Below, piece after piece: positions 1 through 8,249 of a DNA stretch of 15,903 bases (position 1 is its first letter; each line of letters begins with the position of its first letter). The stretch lies in contig JANQJT010000120.1 in assembly GCA_028281485.1 (NCBI GenBank), positions 1-15,903 of the forward strand, written 5' to 3'. Below the pieces are notes generated by a model. The model had not been told where the DNA came from, made no database searches, and saw nothing but the letters and a program-made list of their open reading frames with translations. The position numbers and the translations under genes are program-made. This DNA is from Phycisphaeraceae bacterium (GTDB lineage Bacteria > Planctomycetota > Phycisphaerae > Phycisphaerales > Zrk34).

Positions 1-3000
1 GACCAGTCGGCCGTAGTCGCCCTCGACCAGGCCGATGACGTTGAAGCTCGTGTCGTGCAGCGCGTAGTAGTGCCGCGCCCAGGCGTGCGACGGATCGGCA
101 CCGTTGCCCGGCTTCTTGGTCACAGAGACTCGCACCAGCTCATCGACGTACAGCAGACCCCAGACCTGTTGCTTGAGAACCTGATCGCTGCCGTTGCGCG
201 TCTCGATGATGCGGTAGCCGTCGTAGAAATAGTGGCTGGCCAGGTCCTTGTCGGTCGAGTTCTTGACCTCCTTGATGATCCGCCGACCAAAGCCGTCGTA
301 CGTGTTCTCCTGCACCACGAGGTTGGCCTGAATCGTGCCGCCGCTGTCACGCCAGGCACGCTTGACGGTGATCAACCGGTTCCAGGCGTCGTAAGTGTAT
401 TGGTACACGCCGTCGTAGGTGAGGTTGCCCTTGGCGTCGTGCTCGAGGTATTCGTCCTCGGCGTAGCCCGACGCGTCGATATCGAACGTCTCGACCACGG
501 CATCGGACTCGTCCGTGAACGAGCCGTCCAGATCGGTGTCCACGCGGACGGTGAGGTCGTCGACGTAGACCTCGGAATCGGACAGGAAGCCCACGAGGCC
601 GGTGACGTTGTTGAAGCTGTTGGCGGACGCGTCGAAGCAGGCCGTGGTGCCGGACCAATCGGCGGGCTCGCCGGCCTGCTGGACCGCCTTGACGGTCACG
701 TTGGTCCCGTCGTTGGCCACGCGCACCCAGACCACGTTACCCGAACCGGGCGTCGGCATGGAGCCGGTGGCGTTGTTGGTCACCGCGGAGCGCAGCGCCC
801 CTTTGACGATCTCGTACCCGTCGGGATTCTTGCTGGTGGCGTTCAGGTGGATGGTGACCGTGTTGTAGTCGTCACCGTTGCGGGCCTGGAAGGCGACGCC
901 GAAGGCGCGATCAGAAGCGGTCTTCTTGTAAACACTGAAGACCATCTCGAAGCGGTCGGCGTAGATGCCCTTGAGCAGGATCGCCTGGTATTTGCCCGTC
1001 CAGTCTTCGCTGAGCGAGAGCTGGGCGTCGGAGCCGCTGGAATCCTCATCCACGATCACGGCGTTGGGATTCAGGTTCAGCCAGCGACCGCTGGTCTGGG
1101 CCATCATTGCGTTGTCGGCCACATCGAATCGCTCAAACTTGATCGAGCTGTCCGTGCTGATCAGGCCTACCTTGCCCGAGGGGAAGCCGTCGGTGAACGT
1201 GTAACCGAATCGCTGGGCGGCCTGGTAATCGAGCAGGCCGTAGAGGTTGTAGGTGGTAGAGGTGTTGAGCGTGCCCTGATCCAGACCGTTGCCGTACTGG
1301 GTCTTGGAAGTGCCGTCGTAGTAGTACAGGCGGTATTCGACGTTCCCGCTGACGACCTCGGCCACGATCATCCAGTAGTCGTTGGAGGATTGATAGCCGA
1401 AGACGATACCCGCGTACTCGCCGTCGGCGATGGAGCCGCTGGTGAACTCGAGCTCGACGCGCGGGCTGTTGGGGCCGATGGCCTCACCCAGCAGGGCGAT
1501 GGCGGGATCACCCCCGGTGGGCGTGAGTGTTGCCACACCGCCGCTGACCGCCATCGTAGCGCCAACCTTGACGTAATCACTCGCGGTATCCGTGCTAAAG
1601 TCCTGTGAAGCACGTAAGTTCGGCCCAACGTCACCCGCAACCTGATGATCACCGGCGGTATCGTCGTACTCATTGGCGTCGTTGAACGCGTCCTTGCGCC
1701 AGTCTGCCTGGCCGTGATCCTTGAGGGACTTGGCGTTGCCTACCTGATCGAGCGTCCACTCCTGCGCTCGGCCGGGCCAGTACGATTCCACATCGTCCTG
1801 CGTGCTGGCGATCTCGCCGACCCGGAAGTCGTCCAGCCGGTTCAGGCCGTCGTGATCATAGACCTGAGAGTAGGACTTGTAGACATCGAGCTGACGCTCG
1901 GCGTAGAGTCGGTTGGACGCCCGGTCGTAGCCGTGTTTGATGTGGAACACATCCGAAGTCGACACGGGATTGGTGCCATCGTCGTACTCATAGGTCCAGT
2001 GCTGATCGGTGATGCGCCCGAAGCGATCGTAGCCGTCGTAGGTGCCGGTGGTACCACCAAAGTAGTCGAGCACGAGATCGTGATCGTCACCCGAGTATCG
2101 GTTGAGGTGATGAATCGTCTTGGTCGCCAGCGTGCCTATGCCGTTGAACGCGTAGCGGACGATGTCTTCTTCGGTTGAGCCGGGATTGCCTGGATCATCG
2201 GTCATCAGCGCTTCAATACGCGAAAGCTTATCGGAGATGCTGCCCGAGGCGCCGTATTCGTAGTGGATGACCTCGCCGTTGGGATAGGTGAGGGTTGTCG
2301 GACGTGCGGCGTGGTCGAATACACCAGACGTCGACGTGTCATCGAATCCGTACGCCACCGATAACGTATTGGTGTCCTTGACGCCGCTGTGCTCCTGGAA
2401 CTCCTCTTTGAAACGATCGAATTCGTCGTATTCATAGACGACTTCATTGGCTGGCGTACCGGTGCCGTCGTTCGAAGCGTACGTGCCCACCTTCTGAAGA
2501 CGCCCGGACGTATCAAACGTGCGGACAACCGACCGGATGGAATCATCAACACCCGTGCCAACCGTCGTGACGCGGGACTGCGTCGCCCGACGCAGATCGT
2601 CATACGTGAACTCCACCACCGTAGCGGTGTCACCGGACTTGACCGGGTCGGTCCGATTCTTGAGCGTGCCGTCGAGGTGGTATTCACGCTTGTACTGGTC
2701 GGTGCCGGTCGATGCGGTGTCGCTGGAATCCGGGTAGATAATGTTTGTCACGAGCCCCACGCGGTGGTCATCTTCGTAGAGGTATTGCGTCTTCTGATCG
2801 TCGCCGGGGGTTGTTGAGCCATCCCCGTTGGAATCCAGCGCGATCAGTTCGGTGACGTTGGACAGGCCGTTGTACTTGTACTGCGTCACACGATCCTTGG
2901 AGTGATCGGATGCATCACCGGTGGTATTGGCCGTATCCGGATCGAAATTGGCGTAGTTCTCAGCCACATACGTTTTGCGGCCGAGATCATCGTAGAACCA

Positions 3001-6000
3001 CTTGGTGGTTGTATCGACGCTGCTGCTACGAGGTGTCTTGACCGTGCTCAGGCGACCCGTGACCCCGTCGTAGGTATAAGATGTCACGAGGACGGTATCA
3101 CTGGATGAAGGCGCGGTTGCGGCCCGAGCCGTAAAGTCATCGTGTGTCCAGCCCGTGGTTTCAGTACCGTACCTGGCCACAACCTCGGTTCGGTGAGCCA
3201 GATCATGCCAGCGATAGATCACCGTCTGGACGTAGTCATCGATGGTCAGACTGATACCCGCCGTATCATCGTCGTGATTCTCCTCCATGACGATGGACTC
3301 AATGACATTGCCGTAATCGTCGTAAACGACGTGGCCAATCCCGATAATCCCCTCATCACCGCCCGACATGCTACCGACAGCCTTATTCGGCGCGGGAGCG
3401 CGATAGCTGAATGCGCCGGATGAGTATTTAGTGGCCGCAAGCTCTGTCAAGCGGCGTGATTGATAGCGACGACCGACACTATCATACGCGTATTCGGTTG
3501 CCCCCTTGCCCTCAGTTTCCACCGCAGCCAACGCGCTATCCGCAGTGTAATACCGTTGTGATTCTATCCTCCCCGTACTCGACCCATCGGATTCATCAAT
3601 CGCATGTAGTGTAGATATAAATGCACGACCAAGAATGTCGTACTCTGTTGTTGCCAAAGCCGTGCGATTGGCCTTATCGGTATCGTCATTGGCAAAATCG
3701 CTGGTATCGGTTGGGAACGTCGGCAGTGATTTGTACTGCGCGGTTGCAATTCGGCGCCCCTGATTGTCATAGTCGCATACAATAAACGGTGCGATCTCTG
3801 ACTCAATGCCCCTCAATTGCCGCCGCCAGTTGTAGTGCAACACCGTCTCGGTGTATTCCGAAGCGCCCGTACCATAGAATTCCTTGCGTGATGTTATCAG
3901 CCCATCACCCACACCACCGTCGTCGTACTCGATCTCGCTGGCTTTATCCATCGTAGGATAGGTGTCATACGGATCAGTTGTGGTCATGTTATGCAAGCCA
4001 TCGCTCACCCCCTTCTTGATCGCGGTGACGCGCCCCAGATCGTCGTAGACCGTCTCGGTCACCTGTTCAACGGGATAACTAGCTCCATCATCAACGATTT
4101 CGATAACGTGCGTCCGCCTACCCATCGCGTCGTACTGGAACACAGTGCGATAGAAGTGCGTATTAATCTGATCGCCGCTGGCAGGAATATCGTGATAGCG
4201 ATCCACGCTCTCGAGCAAACCGTCGTCGTTGTAATTATTGATTGCGAGCGTGACATAATCGCTGCGCGACGTGGTGCTCGATAGCTTATACGCATAGGTG
4301 TAACTGCCGGAGGTTTCGGTCTCACAGCAAACCGGATCAACTGTGTATCTGCTGGTTACCTTCCCTGCCGCATTGGTCTCAGTCACGCGAATCGGTAGTG
4401 TAGGATCCTGGTAGTTACTGGCTTGAGAGTCTTCAACCCAGTAGGGAAAAACCAGCTTCTGGTTTTCTAGATAGCGATAATAGGTTTTCGCGCCGGGCGA
4501 TGTCGCCCCATACCGAGCCGGCTCACGCATCTCGTCCAGGCGACCGAGCGTGTCGTAAGACTTTTTGCTGACAATCTGCTCGTGGCCAGTGCCCGTGCTT
4601 GCAAAGCCACTGGGAGCCGAGGCGCTGCCCCAACCAAGCCAGTGGTTGTTATTTCCACCCTGCGTACCCGAATCCCCATAACGCAATTCATTTGGCAATG
4701 AGCCCGTATCGACATCGATCATCGTGTATGAAAGCTTGCCCGTTTCAGGATCATGCGCGAAATACGTGATCACACCCTCAGCGTCTTTCAGCCAGCGGCG
4801 ACGACCATCAACATCGAAGTACTCCTTCACAACAGACGCAACACCCGAACCGTTCTCACCGGTTGCCACCGTCGGATACGTAGTCGTCTTGACCTTGATC
4901 GCCTGCTCGTCACTGGCATGAAAGGTGCGAGAGACCGTCTTCTTATCCGACGAGGAGACCGTCGCGGGGTTCGGTTTGGTGGTCGGGCTGCTCGTGACCT
5001 CGTAGTATTCCGTGATCAGGATGCTTTCGGGCTGATCATTGCTGGTCCCATCATAGCGCTGATACTTCTTGTACCACTGCCAATGGGTCGAACCCGTTTC
5101 GCCCTTCTTCTCGCCCGCATAGACGTAATAATAATCGTCCGGATTAGTCTCCGCGTCGAAATCCCCCATCTCGAAATCGAGGATATCGATCAGGCCGCTG
5201 CTGTTATTCAGCGTATCCCCGTCGTTGTTGCCACTATTCCCTGTCGGATCCAGGTACTTCTTAATCTCCGCATAGGTATTCACATCGGTGTGTGCCGAAG
5301 GGTGGCGATGTTCCAGGGTCCGGTTCAGCGACCGCCCCTCGGTGGTACTGAGGATCCATGACTCGGCCCAGCAGTCAACCGTATTAAGAGTTGGATCCGC
5401 ATCGTCAAGCGTGACGTATCGAAGCTTGTACCCCATGTAGTTCAGCGCAACGATGTTGCGTACCACGAGATTGCCATCCCCATCCTTAATATCCTCGATG
5501 GCGATGCGCTTGGTTTCCCCGCTGGGTGTCTCTTCCGAATCAATACCCCCATTGATATCCAGGTAGTAATAGGTCCGCTCGACGCCACCGGACCCCGCAC
5601 TGGATCCACAACCCCCACAGTTGTCATAGATCGTCTCAGTCTTGACCATCCCCGTCTCATCGATATCGCTGCCACCGTATATCGAAGGTAGGTTTTCGCT
5701 GGTAGACCACCCCGTGTTGATAGCCGTGGTGTCTTCATCCGATGTGTAGTAGGTGAAAGAACGGCTCGCGTAAGCGGAAATCGCCGTGTCGGTAGCATCC
5801 AGCAGATCGCCAATGCTGTCGATATTGTTGTCATCTTCAAAGATTCTGAGTATGGCGTCATGCTCGAAGATGTATTTTTGCTGACCCGCTGCGCCGTCGC
5901 CATCTCCATCTCGGTAGTACCGGATGTGCCTGACACGATACGAGTGACAGGTACCCGATGTAGGTGTTGACGCAGAGGACATAGAACGACGCGATGCCGC

Positions 6001-6972
6001 TGTCCATGATTCTTCCAAAACCAGATCGCCCTCACTACCGAGGGCATTGGTTCCGTACGGACCCCCCTCGTATTCAGCATTATTCCCGTCGTAGTAAGTG
6101 TATTTATTGCGAGTAATAATCGGGTTGTCCACATTATCTATGAACTTGGTATAGCTATAATCTAACTTGCCGCGCAGAGCACCGGCGTCTATGTATTCGT
6201 TCTGTGTTGTGTACTCGTATGTATTCGTGCCTTCAGTATATTTTTCCACTGACTTGTCGACGCGCCCACCATAGCTATCCGTGCGCGTAATATTTGTTTC
6301 TTTATTGCCACCACCGCGAGGCTCTTTCTTAAGCAACGCTCCTTTAACGACCGCCGTGCCTACGCCTTGCTGCTCTGTCGGTCGATTGGGGAGCACAAAC
6401 GTATAGATAAAAGACGAGTTTGGTGGAGAAAACTCATATCTATTCGTTCCCGTGGACACTCCGATGAGCGGACTAGTATCGTCAACATAATATCTGCCGT
6501 TATCGTATAGACGTATCTTTGTTATGATACCAGTGGCCAACTCATAGGTATAACTCGCATGGATTAGGCCAATCGTATTATTCCCCGCCACAGCCGGCGC
6601 TGTCTCACCACTTTGCGCCTTAAGAATACTGATGTATACTCTATCGTTTGCTTTTTTCGGGTATTCACTCTTACTGCTGGCCTGTTCTTGTGAGTGACGC
6701 GTGGTCACCCCGTAATAGGCATTGACCGGATTGCCCCCGAACTCATGCGGCTTGTTTTTCCCATCGTCATCCTTATCCCCCTCTTTGGCTTCAGAAGCAG
6801 GCGGATCGTTGCAATCGTTTTCGTCATCATCAGTCGGATCAAAAAACTCATCGATTTTTTCTGCGACATAATTAAACAGATCAGATATGCCTGCATTGGC
6901 AGCGTGCTCAACACACAGCAGGTTCGCAAGAACAACGATGACCAGAATAAGGAAGCCTCGGATAGGTTTCAT
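1..6972 (-). CDS. Giant secreted RHS/YD-repeat protein, C-terminus outside window
   Basis: The frame is open for 2324 codons from the ATG at 6972 and runs off the left edge without a stop. The start is supported by GAGG (6979-6982) 6 nt upstream and by a signal peptide (residues 1-27, hydrophobic core, ending AANA before GISDL). An Asp/Glu-rich stretch follows (about 36-70), then NPVNAYYGV (about 80-88), resembling the start of many RHS cores. Residues ~90-710 are Tyr/Asp/Gly-rich with few clear repeats and include NCGGCGSS (Cys452, Cys455). From ~715 to ~1770 there is a dense YD-repeat array (YDAMGRR, VYDDLGRV, FYDDLGRK, GYDRFGRI). Residues ~1773-2169 are an insert of two jelly-roll-like domains. 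Repeats then resume (DAKGNL, YDAWNRL, YDGFGRR) and lead into the RHS core (HYFYDGYRIIE, WGLLYVDELV, YYALHDTSFNVIGLV). YD repeats form a beta shell that in known RHS/Tc proteins encloses a C-terminal toxin or effector. Whether this one carries a toxin cannot be seen. Family assignment is firm; function is unknown. Confidence 0.95.
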   Translation of the reverse strand, partial: MKPIRGFLILVIVVLANLLCVEHAANAGISDLFNYVAEKIDEFFDPTDDDENDCNDPPASEAKEGDKDDDGKNKPHEFGGNPVNAYYGVTTRHSQEQASSKSEYPKKANDRVYISILKAQSGETAPAVAGNNTIGLIHASYTYELATGIITKIRLYDNGRYYVDDTSPLIGVSTGTNRYEFSPPNSSFIYTFVLPNRPTEQQGVGTAVVKGALLKKEPRGGGNKETNITRTDSYGGRVDKSVEKYTEGTNTYEYTTQNEYIDAGALRGKLDYSYTKFIDNVDNPIITRNKYTYYDGNNAEYEGGPYGTNALGSEGDLVLEESWTAASRRSMSSASTPTSGTCHSYRVRHIRYYRDGDGDGAAGQQKYIFEHDAILRIFEDDNNIDSIGDLLDATDTAISAYASRSFTYYTSDEDTTAINTGWSTSENLPSIYGGSDIDETGMVKTETIYDNCGGCGSSAGSGGVERTYYYLDINGGIDSEETPSGETKRIAIEDIKDGDGNLVVRNIVALNYMGYKLRYVTLDDADPTLNTVDCWAESWILSTTEGRSLNRTLEHRHPSAHTDVNTYAEIKKYLDPTGNSGNNDGDTLNNSSGLIDILDFEMGDFDAETNPDDYYYVYAGEKKGETGSTHWQWYKKYQRYDGTSNDQPESILITEYYEVTSSPTTKPNPATVSSSDKKTVSRTFHASDEQAIKVKTTTYPTVATGENGSGVASVVKEYFDVDGRRRWLKDAEGVITYFAHDPETGKLSYTMIDVDTGSLPNELRYGDSGTQGGNNNHWLGWGSASAPSGFASTGTGHEQIVSKKSYDTLGRLDEMREPARYGATSPGAKTYYRYLENQKLVFPYWVEDSQASNYQDPTLPIRVTETNAAGKVTSRYTVDPVCCETETSGSYTYAYKLSSTTSRSDYVTLAINNYNDDGLLESVDRYHDIPASGDQINTHFYRTVFQYDAMGRRTHVIEIVDDGASYPVEQVTETVYDDLGRVTAIKKGVSDGLHNMTTTDPYDTYPTMDKASEIEYDDGGVGDGLITSRKEFYGTGASEYTETVLHYNWRRQLRGIESEIAPFIVCDYDNQGRRIATAQYKSLPTFPTDTSDFANDDTDKANRTALATTEYDILGRAFISTLHAIDESDGSSTGRIESQRYYTADSALAAVETEGKGATEYAYDSVGRRYQSRRLTELAATKYSSGAFSYRAPAPNKAVGSMSGGDEGIIGIGHVVYDDYGNVIESIVMEENHDDDTAGISLTIDDYVQTVIYRWHDLAHRTEVVARYGTETTGWTHDDFTARAATAPSSSDTVLVTSYTYDGVTGRLSTVKTPRSSSVDTTTKWFYDDLGRKTYVAENYANFDPDTANTTGDASDHSKDRVTQYKYNGLSNVTELIALDSNGDGSTTPGDDQKTQYLYEDDHRVGLVTNIIYPDSSDTASTGTDQYKREYHLDGTLKNRTDPVKSGDTATVVEFTYDDLRRATQSRVTTVGTGVDDSIRSVVRTFDTSGRLQKVGTYASNDGTGTPANEVVYEYDEFDRFKEEFQEHSGVKDTNTLSVAYGFDDTSTSGVFDHAARPTTLTYPNGEVIHYEYGASGSISDKLSRIEALMTDDPGNPGSTEEDIVRYAFNGIGTLATKTIHHLNRYSGDDHDLVLDYFGGTTGTYDGYDRFGRITDQHWTYEYDDGTNPVSTSDVFHIKHGYDRASNRLYAERQLDVYKSYSQVYDHDGLNRLDDFRVGEIASTQDDVESYWPGRAQEWTLDQVGNAKSLKDHGQADWRKDAFNDANEYDDTAGDHQVAGDVGPNLRASQDFSTDTASDYVKVGATMAVSGGVATLTPTGGDPAIALLGEAIGPNSPRVELEFTSGSIADGEYAGIVFGYQSSNDYWMIVAEVVSGNVEYRLYYYDGTSKTQYGNGLDQGTLNTSTTYNLYGLLDYQAAQRFGYTFTDGFPSGKVGLISTDSSIKFERFDVADNAMMAQTSGRWLNLNPNAVIVDEDSSGSDAQLSLSEDWTGKYQAILLKGIYADRFEMVFSVYKKTASDRAFGVAFQARNGDDYNTVTIHLNATSKNPDGYEIVKGALRSAVTNNATGSMPTPGSGNVVWVRVANDGTNVTVKAVQQAGEPADWSGTTACFDASANSFNNVTGLVGFLSDSEVYVDDLTVRVDTDLDGSFTDESDAVVETFDIDASGYAEDEYLEHDAKGNLTYDGVYQYTYDAWNRLITVKRAWRDSGGTIQANLVVQENTYDGFGRRIIKEVKNSTDKDLASHYFYDGYRIIETRNGSDQVLKQQVWGLLYVDELVRVSVTKKPGNGADPSHAWARHYYALHDTSFNVIGLVEGDYGRLV
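466..1655 (-). other. Domain insert in the RHS protein: two DUF1080/LamG-like jelly-roll domains
   Basis: This stretch encodes RHS residues ~1773-2169. It separates two parts of what is normally a continuous repeat: NDANEYDDTAGD before it and LEHDAKGNLTYDG after it. The first unit runs from about DFSTDTASDY to KVGLISTDSSIKFERFDV, the second from about DAQLSLSEDW to LVGFLSDSEVYVDDLTVR. Both have the pattern of concanavalin-like sugar-binding folds (DUF1080/LamG type): an internal G-Y/F-x-N-x-D-D/N-Y segment (GYQSSNDYWM, FQARNGDDYNTV) and a final G-x-V-G-hydrophobic ... F/V-D-D strand. An Asp-rich loop resembling a calcium-binding motif (DTDLDGSFTDESD) follows. The fold assignment is from pattern only and the carbohydrate-binding role is inference. 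Confidence 0.55.
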
Positions 6973-7067
6973 AATCAACCTCGATAGTGTTCCAACGGAA
7001 TGTAAAATCTTCGATTCATCTTTAAATCGTCACAACTGACAAATCAGAGCAGCAGCACCCACTCGGT

Positions 7068-7850
7068 TTACTCGAAGGACTCGCGCAAAACATCGGGCAT
7101 CGGCATCACAGTTGCCTCAGCTCGACGCACGCCGGCAAGGCAGGTCTGGACATTGGCTCGCACCCGGTCACACGACATCTTCTGTACAGCACCGAGTTCT
7201 TGATCGATTCGGTCTCTTACCTCAGAAACATTCAGATCAGCACGGCGAACAACCCGCATGATCGTGGCCTGTCGATCGGCACTCAGATTGGGCACGTACC
7301 GTAGCTCGCCCGGCAGAGCACCGTTCTCAATCGCGGCCGCATGCAAATCCTGCTGCTCATCGGTCATCACCGCACGAACCACATCGATCGCTGCCTGCAT
7401 CCTTTCGAATCGTGCGACAGAATGCTGCGCGAGGTCGATCTGGGTTGCGTCATAGGCCGCATGGACCTGACTATCTGCCTCGCCGACATTCATCTTCCGC
7501 CGCAATTGACGCATCCGGTTCCGCCCCTCTCGAATCGCCATTTCATTGGCCTTAATGGCTGATTCATTGTTCTGATACCACCCGATCAGAACTCGCAATA
7601 CACGCTCGGCATCAGACTGGCTACAACCAATCGCGGCCAGATCCGTCTCCGTGAGGCGCAGATCCTTCCGCAAAGACTGGATGTGCGTGTAGGCGGCCGG
7701 ATCCAATTCGATCGCCGCCTCGGGTGTGACAGCCTGGCCGATCGCGGTGTCAGTCTTGATAATCGCTGGCACGATCAGGCCGATGATCATCACGACCAAA
7801 CTTAGTTGGATGAGAATCGCTTTCCAGTGACGACGAAATACACGTGCCAT
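7068..7850 (-). CDS. Membrane-anchored helical periplasmic protein, function unknown
   Basis: 260 residues. The ATG at 7850 is chosen because AAGGAG lies 6 nt upstream; a longer frame reaches 7910 but lacks such a site and would bury the signal anchor. Residues 1-10 are basic (MARVFRRHWK) and 11-31 form one hydrophobic helix, giving a signal anchor or uncleaved signal peptide. The rest is predicted largely helical and charged, with three Cys (76, 227, 237). The segments LRLTETDLAAIG (64-75) and VMTDEQQDL (161-169) recall the LTxxQ motifs of the Spy/CpxP periplasmic chaperone family, but the match is weak and the protein is longer than those. It ends 95 bp before the RHS start on the same strand with no obvious terminator between, so the two genes may form an operon, and it might assist export or stability of the RHS protein (inference). 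Confidence 0.85.
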   Translation of the reverse strand: MARVFRRHWKAILIQLSLVVMIIGLIVPAIIKTDTAIGQAVTPEAAIELDPAAYTHIQSLRKDLRLTETDLAAIGCSQSDAERVLRVLIGWYQNNESAIKANEMAIREGRNRMRQLRRKMNVGEADSQVHAAYDATQIDLAQHSVARFERMQAAIDVVRAVMTDEQQDLHAAAIENGALPGELRYVPNLSADRQATIMRVVRRADLNVSEVRDRIDQELGAVQKMSCDRVRANVQTCLAGVRRAEATVMPMPDVLRESFE

Positions 7851-8129
7851 ATCGATCTCCTTGCAGGCCAGGACCCGAAGAGTTTCTTCACCAAAATCAC
7901 ATCCACGCAATTACCCGTATCAGACACACTAAATCGTGACATGGGCACAACCACAGCGCCCGCTAGAGAACCGCTTCTCTGACGCACTTCATCCCCTACA
8001 GTCATCCGCCATCGCAGGCGGAGTTGGCGCAGAAATAACCCCGATTGACCCCCTAAAGATCAATACGGAAGAGTTAATTCCCAGAATCCCGAAGACATCC
8101 GGAACATGGATGCGCCCCTTAACAATCTG

Positions 8130-8157
8130 TTGAACAAAAGTCAACTACACATATCTA
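8130..8157 (+). promoter_or_regulatory. Possible sigma-70-type promoter for the MauE-DUF1573 gene
   Basis: TTGAAC (8130-8135) could be a -35 element, followed after 16 nt by TATCTA (8152-8157) as a poor -10 element. The site is in an AT-rich stretch about 90 bp before the chosen start. The -10 match is only partial, so this is a guess based on position and composition. Confidence 0.25.
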
Positions 8158-8202
8158 TTTAACCATGCCCCATGATCGCGTCAAGAATATTTCATTGGTT
8201 AT

Positions 8203-8214
8203 TCAATTAATTGA
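8203..8214. promoter_or_regulatory. 12-bp perfect palindrome, possible operator
   Basis: TCAATTAATTGA is a perfect palindrome 36 bp upstream of the chosen start of the MauE-DUF1573 gene. Its position, downstream of the promoter candidate and before the start codon, fits a repressor site. AT-rich palindromes of this length arise by chance fairly often, and no regulator gene lies next to it. Confidence 0.25.
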
Positions 8215-8249
8215 TTGCTGCTGCGCGTATCACGGATATTCTTCACGAC

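Larger units (their letters stand above)
7851..8249. other. Divergent intergenic region with promoter and operator candidates
   Basis: About 400 bp separate the divergent starts at 7850 and 8250, and no convincing gene is seen. It holds a perfect hairpin at 8005-8022 (TCCGCC, 6-nt loop, GGCGGA) with no T-run on either side, so probably not a terminator. A perfect 12-bp palindrome TCAATTAATTGA lies at 8203-8214. The stretch 8120-8215 is markedly AT-rich and is the likeliest place for the plus-strand promoter. Confidence 0.5.

Noticed and set aside
55..1608. 517-codon plus-strand frame opposite the 3' half of the RHS gene
   Set aside because: It lies antisense to codons with strong RHS and jelly-roll patterns; its translation is a Val/Gly/Asp/His-rich low-complexity string with no domain, as expected from the complement of GC-rich coding DNA.
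5442..6134. 230-codon minus-strand frame in a second frame of the RHS gene
   Set aside because: It overlaps the continuous RHS frame on the same strand, is Arg/Thr/Ser-rich and shows no domain; the RHS frame has no break here, so no frameshift needs explaining.
8211..8249. TTG start for the MauE-DUF1573 gene
   Set aside because: No ribosome site precedes it and it falls inside a perfect palindrome; the ATG at 8250 is preferred, though its own ribosome site is weak, so the choice is not certain.
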